From Clostridiales bacterium (lineage in GTDB: Bacteria > Bacillota > Clostridia > Oscillospirales > Acutalibacteraceae): DNA of 64,000 nt. Numbering within the stretch: position 1 is the first letter of the stretch; every line of letters starts with the position of its first letter. Shown piece by piece: positions 50,557 through 57,790 of the stretch. The DNA lies in assembly GCA_022799115.1 (NCBI GenBank), contig JAAWNT010000004.1:48107-112106 (forward strand). The letters run 5' to 3'. Position numbers and translations under genes: made by a program. Below the pieces are notes generated by a model. That model had not been told where the DNA came from. It saw only the letters and a list, made by a program, of their open reading frames with translations, and searched no databases.

Positions 50557-52923
50557 ATGAAGCAGGAAACACAGAACGATGGAATCCGGTTCCAGCCGGA
50601 TCATCAAGAGGGTTTAACCGCTCAACAGGTGGCCTCCCGGATCCGGGAAGGCCTGGTTAATTATGAAACAGATATTCCTACGAAGTCGATTGGAAGGATT
50701 GTTCGAGACAATGTCTGCACTCTGTTTAATTTAATCAACGCCGTGCTGGCGGTTGCCGTTATCCTGGTGGGATCCTATAAGAATCTGCTTTTTATGGGAG
50801 TGGTGCTGTGCAATATGGTGATCGGTATCGTACAGGAAATCCGAGCAAAACGCACCATCGATCAACTGTCAATTCTGTCCTCCTCCAAGGTTAAGGTGGT
50901 TCGGGACGGTAAGGTAGAGGAAGTGGGAATCTATGACGTAGTGTTGGATGATGTGATGGATCTATCCCACGGAAACCAGGTGTCGGCCGACTGTATTTTG
51001 CTGTATGGAGAGTGCGACGTCAATGAATCCATGGTGACCGGGGAGTCGGACGCCATTCATAAAAAGCCGGGAGATATGATTCTGTCCGGCAGCTATTTGG
51101 TGAGCGGACATTGCCGGGCTCGTACCGAGCATATCGGAGAGGATAACTATGTCTCTCACATTTCCAAACAAGCAAAATACCTGAAAAAAGTGCAGTCGGA
51201 GATTATGGCTTCTTTGCAAAAGATCATCAAGATTGTGTCGATAATGATTATTCCCATTGGAATCTTGCTTTTTTGGAACCAGATGCGTTTGGAGGATAAC
51301 ACATTGACGCAGGCGGTGGTCAATACTGTGGCCGCCTTGATCGGCATGATTCCCGAAGGGCTGGTGCTGCTTACCAGTACCGTTTTGGCGGTAAGCGTGA
51401 TTCGGCTTTCCCGTCGGAAAGTGTTGGTGCAGGAGCTGTATTGCATTGAGGCGCTCGCCCGGGTGGACGTGCTGTGTCTGGATAAAACAGGTACGATTAC
51501 CGAAGGACGGATGGAACTGCGCGAAGTGATCCCTTATGGCGACCACACGATGGAGCAAGTGGAGCAAGCTCTTCAAGCGCTGATCTCCGTAATGGAGGAT
51601 GAGAGTCCCACGTTTGAGGCCATTCGAAAACAATATGGCAGGCAAAGCGACTGGACGGTGGAGCAAATTGTCCCCTTTTCTTCGGAGAAAAAATGGTCCG
51701 GCGCGCAGTTCTTCCAGAAAGGAAGCTTTGTGCTGGGAGCCCCGGAGTTCGTATTGAAGGGAAAGATTAATCCCATCCGTGAGCGGTTAAATCAGTACGC
51801 CCGGGAAAACCGCGTATTGATTCTGGCCCATTCCAATGCTTCTTTTGAGGGGCGGGAGCTTCCGCCGGATCCGGAAATCCTGGCGTTTTTGCTGATTCAG
51901 GACGTGATTCGGCCGGAGGCTGAGGAAACGTTGCAATTCTTTGCCGACCAAGGGGTGGATTTAAAGGTGATTTCAGGGGATAATCCACTGACTGTGGTCA
52001 ATATCGCCCGCAGAGCGGGGCTTCCAGGCGCGGAGCGCTATATAGACGCCTCTACGTTGGAGACCGAAGAGGATATCAAACAGGCGGTGAAACGCTATTC
52101 GGTGTTTGGCCGGGTTACTCCTATGCAGAAAAAACAGATGGTGTTGGCGCTCAAGGAGCAGGGACATACCGTCGCTATGACGGGGGACGGCGTCAATGAC
52201 GTTCTCGCTCTAAAAGAGGCGGATTGCAGCGTGGCGATGGCGTCGGGCAGTGACGCCGCCCGCAACGTGTCCCAATTGGTACTGCTGGATTCCAGTTTTG
52301 CGTCCATGCCGTTGGTGGTGGCGGAGGGCCGTCGATCCATCAACAATATTCAGCGATCTGCATCCCTGTTTTTGGTTAAGACCATTTATTCCTTTATTTT
52401 GGCGTTGATATTCCTTTTTGTCCACCTGCCGTATCCCTTTGTGCCCATTCAATTGACGCTGATTAGCGCCCTTACCATCGGGATCCCTTCCTTTGTGCTG
52501 GCGTTGGAGCCTAATAAAGACCGAATTCGGGGAAGCTTTTTCAAAAATGTCATCAGTAAGTCGCTGCCGGGAGCGATAACCATCATATTTAATGTGGTGG
52601 CGGTAATGGCGCTGTCTCTGTTGCTGGATATCCCGGTGGAATGCACTTCCTCCATGTGTGTAATTCTCACTGGCTTTACCGGATTGTTGCTGGTTTATAA
52701 GCTGTGTACTCCTTTTAATTTGATTCGCCGTCTGTTGTTTGGCTCGATCTCCGGAGGGCTCTTGTTGGGGATCCTGGTATTCCATGAATTGTTTTCTTTG
52801 GTTCCTCTGTCGATCCCATTGCTCTTCTGGTTGGGGGGATTGCTGGCGGCGGCTTTCTTCTTATTTCAACTTCTGCTGCGTGTGTTGGACCGCCGGCTGA
52901 TTCAAAAGCAACCGCAGAAATAA
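50557..52923 (+). CDS. Cation-translocating P-type ATPase (CtpE/PacL-like)
   Basis: The 788-residue E1-E2 ATPase has the N-terminal GLTAQQVASRIREGLVN, actuator MVTGESD, helix-4 IGMIPEGLVLLTSTV, phosphorylation site CLDKTGTITEG and hinge MTGDGVNDVLALKEADC. The PEGL in helix 4 and the lack of metal-binding N-domains place it with the CtpE-like calcium/manganese group, not the P1B heavy-metal pumps. The ion is not certain. It has its own promoter. KGMT-type start context AAGGGATGACAAGCT. Confidence 0.86.
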   Translation: MKQETQNDGIRFQPDHQEGLTAQQVASRIREGLVNYETDIPTKSIGRIVRDNVCTLFNLINAVLAVAVILVGSYKNLLFMGVVLCNMVIGIVQEIRAKRTIDQLSILSSSKVKVVRDGKVEEVGIYDVVLDDVMDLSHGNQVSADCILLYGECDVNESMVTGESDAIHKKPGDMILSGSYLVSGHCRARTEHIGEDNYVSHISKQAKYLKKVQSEIMASLQKIIKIVSIMIIPIGILLFWNQMRLEDNTLTQAVVNTVAALIGMIPEGLVLLTSTVLAVSVIRLSRRKVLVQELYCIEALARVDVLCLDKTGTITEGRMELREVIPYGDHTMEQVEQALQALISVMEDESPTFEAIRKQYGRQSDWTVEQIVPFSSEKKWSGAQFFQKGSFVLGAPEFVLKGKINPIRERLNQYARENRVLILAHSNASFEGRELPPDPEILAFLLIQDVIRPEAEETLQFFADQGVDLKVISGDNPLTVVNIARRAGLPGAERYIDASTLETEEDIKQAVKRYSVFGRVTPMQKKQMVLALKEQGHTVAMTGDGVNDVLALKEADCSVAMASGSDAARNVSQLVLLDSSFASMPLVVAEGRRSINNIQRSASLFLVKTIYSFILALIFLFVHLPYPFVPIQLTLISALTIGIPSFVLALEPNKDRIRGSFFKNVISKSLPGAITIIFNVVAVMALSLLLDIPVECTSSMCVILTGFTGLLLVYKLCTPFNLIRRLLFGSISGGLLLGILVFHELFSLVPLSIPLLFWLGGLLAAAFFLFQLLLRVLDRRLIQKQPQK

Positions 52924-53090
52924 TTGGCTGCTGTAAAGCAGTTTCTTTCACCGGCGCGGCGTATTCTACAAAATTGAGGGGAAGGAACGCCATCCCGATC
53001 CGGCGGAAGCCCGGAGATTCCTGCAATGGATACACTGCCCCCAACAGCCGTTGGTTGGAGCCTTCCTAGTGCAATGCAGCTTTTGGTCGA

Positions 53091-53120
53091 TTGACAGAAA
53101 AAGTTGCCCTGTGCTATAAT
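53091..53120 (+). promoter_or_regulatory. Sigma-A promoter of the thiamine salvage operon
   Basis: TTGACA (53091-53096), 18 bases, TATAAT (53115-53120), directly before the TPP aptamer. Confidence 0.88.
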
Positions 53121-53135
53121 ACCGACAGTGGATTA

Positions 53136-53231
53136 AGCCGCTCAGGGGCTCTGGGAAATCGGGCTGAAAGCAAGCGTTTGCTCCGATTCTTTCCCTGAGT
53201 TGGGTGATGCCAACAACGGGAGTCGATTAGA
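53136..53231 (+). promoter_or_regulatory. TPP riboswitch (THI-box)
   Basis: The aptamer has GGGGCTC, the pyrimidine-sensing GGGCTGAAAGC, and the pyrophosphate-helix part CCCTGAGTTGGGTGATGCCA followed by ACAACGGGAG. GCTGAAA replaces the more usual GCTGAGA. It precedes a terminator and thiW. Confidence 0.93.
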
Positions 53232-53237
53232 TACTTC

Positions 53238-53276
53238 AAGAGGTATGCCTGCTTAAGCGCGCATACCTCTTTTTTA
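53238..53276 (+). terminator. Terminator of the TPP riboswitch
   Basis: AAGAGGTATGC (53238-53248) is the exact complement of 53261-53271, then TTTTTATT. Thiamine diphosphate should favour this hairpin. Confidence 0.92.
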
Positions 53277-53384
53277 TTATAAGTCCTTGCGCTGCTTTTC
53301 AGCGCCGCCATGAATGGTTCCATGATGAAATTGGTTTGATTTATGATATGAAAAGCGTAAATTTACATAGGAGAGGAAAACAGA

Positions 53385-53888
53385 ATGAATCATGTAAAAC
53401 GGCTGGCCGTGGCCGGCATTTTGATTGCGGTAGGGGTGGTGTGTTCGCCGCTGGCAATTCCGGTGGGAGCCTCCAAGTGTTTCCCTGTGCAGCATATGAT
53501 TAACGTATTGGCGGGGATCTTGCTGGGACCTGCCTATGCGGTGGGTATGGCGTTTGTCACATCATTACTGCGGGTGCTGCTTGGGATGGGAACCCTGCTG
53601 GCATTTCCGGGCAGTATGCTGGGAGCGCTTTGCTGTGGACTGTTATATCGATATACGAGAAAATTACCGCTGGCTTATGCGGGTGAAATCGCTGGAACCA
53701 GTCTGTTGGGTGGTTTGGCCGCGTATCCCTTGGCTGTTTTTATGATGGGAAAAGAAGCGGCGATAGCAGCCTATGTGCTGCCTTTTTTTATCAGCACGGC
53801 GGGAGGAGCTACCATTGCGATCCTGTTTCTCGCAGCATTGAAGAAAACCAAAGCGTTTGATTTGATTGAGCGCACCGTGTCAAAATAG
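53385..53888 (+). CDS. thiW: ECF transporter S-component ThiW (thiazole precursor uptake)
   Basis: The 167-residue membrane protein has about five helices and the ThiW pattern VGVVCSPLAIPVGASKCFPVQHMINVLAG near the start (residues about 19-47). ThiW is the predicted S-component for hydroxyethylthiazole. GGAGAGGAAAACAG precedes the ATG. First gene after the TPP switch and next to thiM, which phosphorylates the same compound; the ECF module must be elsewhere. Confidence 0.9.
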   Translation: MNHVKRLAVAGILIAVGVVCSPLAIPVGASKCFPVQHMINVLAGILLGPAYAVGMAFVTSLLRVLLGMGTLLAFPGSMLGALCCGLLYRYTRKLPLAYAGEIAGTSLLGGLAAYPLAVFMMGKEAAIAAYVLPFFISTAGGATIAILFLAALKKTKAFDLIERTVSK

Positions 53889-53909
53889 AGAAGGATAGGG
53901 GGAGCCTCT

Positions 53910-54731
53910 ATGCGGAACAATATTTTAAAGAGGGTAGCGGAACAGGGACCGTTGATTCATACCATCACAAATTCCATCACCAGCAACGACTGCGCCAATA
54001 TCATTCTGGCATGTGGAGCCTACCCTACCATGGCCGAATCGGAGGAAGAAGCCGCGGAGATTTCAGCGGCTGCGGACGCTCTGGTGCTGAATTTGGGGAA
54101 TCCAACCCCCGCTCGGGTCCGCGCTATGCTGCTGGCAGGGAAGGCCGCCAATCAAAAGGGAATACCGGTGATTCTGGATCCGGTTGGAATCGGAGCGTCC
54201 CAGTTCCGAACGCAGGCAGTCCAAGCAATACTGGAGGCGGTGCGCGTGTCGGTGATACGGGGAAACGCTTCAGAAATACGGGCGCTGTCCGGCTGCGGCG
54301 GCTCCCGTGGGGTGGACGCCGCAAAAGGAGACGCGATTACATCGGATACGTTGTCCTACTGGATCGACGTAGCAAAGCGACTGGCGAATCATCTGAATGC
54401 CGTGGTGTTGATGTCTGGCCAAATGGATGTCATTGTGGAAGCAACGACTGCTTGTGCGGTCCGCAACGGACATCCAATGATGAGTAAGGTGACTGGCACC
54501 GGCTGCATGCTGTCGGCTCTGACAGGCGCTTACTGCGCGGGCAATCATCAAGCGGTGTTTGATGCTGCGGTTGCCGCATCCGGCGTGATGGGGCTGTGCG
54601 GCGAACAGGCCTATCGTCGGGTGCAACGGGAAAACACCGGCACAGCCTCGTTCCGAATCGCGCTGATCGATGCGGTTAGCCGGATGAATCAGACAACTTT
54701 AGAGGAGGGCATTCACGTTGACTATCAATAA
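53910..54731 (+). CDS. thiM: Hydroxyethylthiazole kinase
   Basis: The 273-residue ribokinase-fold enzyme phosphorylates the thiazole alcohol for thiamine salvage. PLIHTITNSITSNDCANIIL is the N-terminal signature, DPVGIGASQFRT binds substrate, and the catalytic Cys/anion hole lies in VTGTGCMLSALTGAYC. GATAGGGGGAGCC lies before the ATG. It overlaps thiE by 14 bases. Confidence 0.95.
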   Translation: MRNNILKRVAEQGPLIHTITNSITSNDCANIILACGAYPTMAESEEEAAEISAAADALVLNLGNPTPARVRAMLLAGKAANQKGIPVILDPVGIGASQFRTQAVQAILEAVRVSVIRGNASEIRALSGCGGSRGVDAAKGDAITSDTLSYWIDVAKRLANHLNAVVLMSGQMDVIVEATTACAVRNGHPMMSKVTGTGCMLSALTGAYCAGNHQAVFDAAVAASGVMGLCGEQAYRRVQRENTGTASFRIALIDAVSRMNQTTLEEGIHVDYQ

Positions 54732-55359
54732 ACAATCCATGTTGCTTTATGCAGTAACCGACCGGTCATGGCTGAATGGAGCAAAACTTGCCGATCAGGT
54801 GGAGCAGTGCGTAAAAGCGGGCGTGACCTTTGTTCAGCTTAGAGAAAAGAACCTGGATTTTGATTCCTTTGTTCAGCAGGCGAAAGAAGTGAAAGCGATA
54901 ACCGACCGTTATCATGTGCCGTTTGTGATTAATGATAATCCCAGAGTGGCCAAGGCAGTGGAGGCGGATGGCGTACATGTGGGACAAGGGGATTTATCCA
55001 TCCAAGAAATCAGAAATATCTTAGGGGCTGACAAGATCATTGGAGTATCTGCCAAAACGGTGGACCAGGCAGTCAAGGCGCAGAGAGAGGGCGCCTCCTA
55101 TCTAGGGGTAGGCGCAGCGTTCTCCACTTCTACAAAATTGGACGCCAGCACGATTTCTCTGGATCGATACCAAGAGATCACACGCAGTGTCACAATCCCG
55201 GTGGTGGCCATAGGGGGGATCGGACCGGATAATGTCCAACGACTTCAGGGAACTGGTATTGACGGCATCGCAGTGGTGTCCGCAATCTTTGCTCAGCCGG
55301 ATATTGCGGCAGCCACCCGACACCTTGTTCAGCTGGCCAGACAAGTGGTGCGGAAATGA
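54718..55359 (+). CDS. thiE: Thiamine-phosphate synthase
   Basis: The 213-residue TIM barrel couples HMP-diphosphate to thiazole phosphate. FVQLREKNLDFDSFVQQ, FVINDNPRVAKAVEADGVHVGQGDL and the phosphate loop VAIGGIGPDN are complete. The gene starts inside the end of thiM and ends overlapping the HAD gene (ATGA-type), indicating coupled translation. Confidence 0.95.
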   Translation: MTINKQSMLLYAVTDRSWLNGAKLADQVEQCVKAGVTFVQLREKNLDFDSFVQQAKEVKAITDRYHVPFVINDNPRVAKAVEADGVHVGQGDLSIQEIRNILGADKIIGVSAKTVDQAVKAQREGASYLGVGAAFSTSTKLDASTISLDRYQEITRSVTIPVVAIGGIGPDNVQRLQGTGIDGIAVVSAIFAQPDIAAATRHLVQLARQVVRK

Positions 55360-56003
55360 AGTACCGCAATGCGATTTTCGACATGGATGGAACGCTTTTG
55401 GATTCCATGGGGATGTGGAGAAACGTTGGCAGCGATTATTTGCTTCAGCATGGAATAACTCCTCCGGAGAATTTATCGGATCTGCTACACGCCCTGACGT
55501 TTGAACAGGCCGCATGTTACTTTCAAAAGGAATTTGGAATTCAATACCCTCTGTCGGAGATCATAGAGGACATCCAGCGAATTCCGGAAGAGCAATACCG
55601 TTGTTTCATTCCGCTGAAACCGGGGGCAAAAGAGCTTTTGCTGAGACTAAAGGAAAAGGGCGTAACGATGTGTGTGGCAACGGAAACAGATCGGGAATGC
55701 GCGCAGGAGGCTTTCAAGCGTTTGGAGGTTTTCCGCTGTTTTTCTTTTTTGCTTAGCTGTAAGGAGCTCGGAAAAGGGAAAAACGATCCTGCCGTCTATC
55801 TGGAAAGCGCAAGAAGGCTATGTAGCGTGCCCGGGGAAGTCTTGGTGCTGGAAGATTGCCTCTATTGCGCCAAAACCGCCAAGGAGGCGGGGTTTCCAGT
55901 GGCGGCGGTCTATGACGCCGCCTCGGAAGCGGATTGGCCGCAAATGAAGCGTATTTGCGACTACGCAGCGGAGTCCCTGTTAGAGCTGGAGCCTTATTTT
56001 TAA
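55356..56003 (+). CDS. HAD-superfamily phosphatase, possibly in thiamine metabolism
   Basis: A 215-residue HAD subfamily IA enzyme with FDMDGTLLDSMGMW (motif I, Asp at 9 and 11), a helical cap, VATETDRE (motif II), a Lys in KGKNDP (motif III) and VLEDCLYCAKTAKEAGF (motif IV). Its start overlaps thiE, so it is expressed under the TPP switch. It may dephosphorylate thiamine phosphate or a damaged intermediate; this is inference from position only. Confidence 0.85.
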   Translation: MKYRNAIFDMDGTLLDSMGMWRNVGSDYLLQHGITPPENLSDLLHALTFEQAACYFQKEFGIQYPLSEIIEDIQRIPEEQYRCFIPLKPGAKELLLRLKEKGVTMCVATETDRECAQEAFKRLEVFRCFSFLLSCKELGKGKNDPAVYLESARRLCSVPGEVLVLEDCLYCAKTAKEAGFPVAAVYDAASEADWPQMKRICDYAAESLLELEPYF

Positions 56004-56155
56004 CCCGCCGGATCAAACCGAGATTTTTACACATGCGGAATGAATCCCGACGGTTTAGGAAATGATTTTTATCAGAGAATCGTGATCGTCGCATTTGTTT
56101 TTATGAGGAATTTTAGGCCGCGAAACGAAATTTGGAACAAGGGGGAAGTTGACGG

Positions 56156-56938
56156 ATGAAAAAAGTATTGACCATAGCGGGCTCAGACTGTAGCGGAGGA
56201 GCCGGAATACAAGCAGATTTGAAAACCATGACCGCGCACAAGGTATTTGGAATGAGCGTGATTACCGCGCTGACTGCACAAAACACCACCGGCGTTTATG
56301 GGGTGATTGATACCCCTGCGGAATTCGTGGCGCGGCAGATGGATTGTGTGATGACCGATATCTTTCCGGATGCGGTTAAAATTGGGATGGTGTCGTCGGC
56401 GGAAATCATTCATGTGATTGCCGGGAAGCTGAGGGAATATCCGATTAAAAACATCGTTGCCGATCCGGTGATGATCTCTACCAGCGGCAGTAAACTGCTT
56501 AAGGAGGATGCGGTGGAGGCGCTTACTAGGGAATTGCTCCCACTGGCTGATATTATTACACCGAATATTCCGGAAGCGGAAGCGCTAAGCGGGATCAGAA
56601 TTCAGAGCCGTGAAGATATGGTGAGCGCCGCTTCGGTAATCGCACAAAAATACAACGGCTATATTTTGGTCAAGGGCGGACATCTACAGGATTCTGCGGA
56701 TGATCTGTTGTTCCGCAAGGGGGAGCAGGCCGTGTGGTATCCCTGTGAGCGGCAGGATAACGAAAATACCCATGGAACAGGTTGTACGCTCTCTTCGGCC
56801 ATCGCGTGCGGTTTGGCGCAGGGTCTGGACATGAAAAAAAGTGTGGACCAAGCGAAACAATATATTTTATGCGCGCTCAAGGCCCAACTGAATTTGGGAA
56901 AAGGAAATGGGCCGCTTAATCACTGCTGTGTCCTATAG
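56156..56938 (+). CDS. thiD: Hydroxymethylpyrimidine (phosphate) kinase
   Basis: The 260-residue kinase phosphorylates HMP and HMP-phosphate. [20 protein letters not shown] is the signature, [15 protein letters not shown] and [12 protein letters not shown] follow, and the catalytic Asp/Lys/anion region is [19 protein letters not shown]. Family-normal length. It is 152 bases after the HAD gene, with no clear promoter, so it is probably the last gene of the thi operon. No thiC, thiG or thiH is in this stretch. Confidence 0.95.
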   Translation: MKKVLTIAGSDCSGGAGIQADLKTMTAHKVFGMSVITALTAQNTTGVYGVIDTPAEFVARQMDCVMTDIFPDAVKIGMVSSAEIIHVIAGKLREYPIKNIVADPVMISTSGSKLLKEDAVEALTRELLPLADIITPNIPEAEALSGIRIQSREDMVSAASVIAQKYNGYILVKGGHLQDSADDLLFRKGEQAVWYPCERQDNENTHGTGCTLSSAIACGLAQGLDMKKSVDQAKQYILCALKAQLNLGKGNGPLNHCCVL

Positions 56939-56953
56939 TTCGTAAAAAAAGAA

Positions 56954-56998
56954 CCCATCCCAAGCCTTTATGAAAGGCGCTTGGGATGGGATTTTTGT
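56954..56998 (+). terminator. Terminator of thiD
   Basis: CCCATCCCAAGC pairs with GCTTGGGATGGG through AGGCC-type inner pairs, followed by ATTTTTG. Confidence 0.9.
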
Positions 56999-57114
56999 TT
57001 TTATCAGCAACGGGCTTTGTTTGGTTGATAGAGAGTTCGGGCAGAGTTGGCCGTGATAGAATGCGACTGAAATGGAACTGCGGCGATCAGTGAACACGCC
57101 AAAAACATTGATTC

Positions 57115-57142
57115 ACACTTTATTGGGCTTGTACATATCCTA
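57115..57142 (+). promoter_or_regulatory. Candidate sigma-K promoter of the cysteine-rich gene
   Basis: AC (57115-57116), 17 bases, CATATCCTA (57134-57142), which matches the sigma-K consensus AC-(16-17)-CATANNNTA. The match is short and could arise by chance, but no sigma-A promoter is apparent for this gene. Confidence 0.5.
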
Positions 57143-57188
57143 TTGTTAGCGGAAGAAATTCCGTGAATTATCTTAGGAGGTTACTACT

Positions 57189-57437
57189 ATGTGTTGTAAT
57201 AATAATTGGAATGGCAATACAACTGTGTCTGAAGGACAAGCCTTCGCAACGTTTACAGAATACGTTCCGGTTACGATAAGATTCAATGTGATTCCGAACG
57301 ATACAAACGCGATAGCCACAAGCTCGGAGTGCAGAGAAAATACAGTTGCTTCCAGAGTATCATCTGGCGGCTGTGGATGTAGATGTCGGAATTGGTCGCG
57401 CTGCTGCGGATGTGGCTGCGATTGCGATTGCAGATAA
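57189..57437 (+). CDS. Cysteine-rich small protein, candidate spore-coat protein
   Basis: The 82-residue protein has 12 cysteines: a pair at 2-3, one at about 48, and nine in the last 24 residues in CGCRCRNWSRCCGCGCDCDC. The middle (about 15-40) is a hydrophobic beta-like stretch (AFATFTEYVPVTIRFNVIP). It has no signal peptide. GGAGGTTACTACT gives a strong ribosome site. The cysteine-rich tail and sigma-K-like promoter suggest a coat or crust cross-linking protein, or metal binding. I do not know a named family. Confidence 0.65.
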   Translation: MCCNNNWNGNTTVSEGQAFATFTEYVPVTIRFNVIPNDTNAIATSSECRENTVASRVSSGGCGCRCRNWSRCCGCGCDCDCR

Positions 57438-57467
57438 GGAAAAATTACAAAATAAGCCATAAGTTTC

Positions 57468-57496
57468 GGGGGGTGCAGGCATCACCTGCACCCCCA
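57468..57496 (+). terminator. Hairpin after the cysteine-rich gene
   Basis: GGGGGTGCAGG and CCTGCACCCCC are exact complements around CATCA. The following AAGTTG has no T-run, so termination may depend on the second hairpin at 57512. Confidence 0.6.
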
Positions 57497-57511
57497 AGTT
57501 GTAATGGAAAC

Positions 57512-57556
57512 AAGATGGCGTAACCCAAGTGGAGTGAGTGATGCCATCTTCTTTTT
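57512..57556 (+). terminator. Second terminator after the cysteine-rich gene
   Basis: AAGATGGC (57512-57519) is the exact complement of 57543-57550, followed by CTTTTT. Confidence 0.7.
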
Positions 57557-57726
57557 AAGCGGTGTGAAGTTGCGTTGTCGCGCACTCCATTTCCTGATCG
57601 TTGGGCAATCTTGCGAATCTCATCGCCGAAAGCAAACGTTTATGGTTACAAGCTTTGTGGAATGCTTTTTTCGAAATATAACATTTCTTTCCTGTTATGC
57701 ATACATAATAGGGCGAAACCATAAAC

Positions 57727-57758
57727 GAAAAAGGCGCCCAGCAAATACGCTGAACGCC
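57727..57758 (-). terminator. Terminator of the isomerase-ligase fusion gene
   Basis: On the minus strand GGCGTTCAGC pairs with GCTGGGCGCC (two G-U pairs) around GTATTT, then TTTTTCG. Between 57557 and 57726 nothing else is seen. Confidence 0.8.
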
Positions 57759-57790
57759 CTTGTCTGCATAAGCAAAAGAATGGACTCTTA

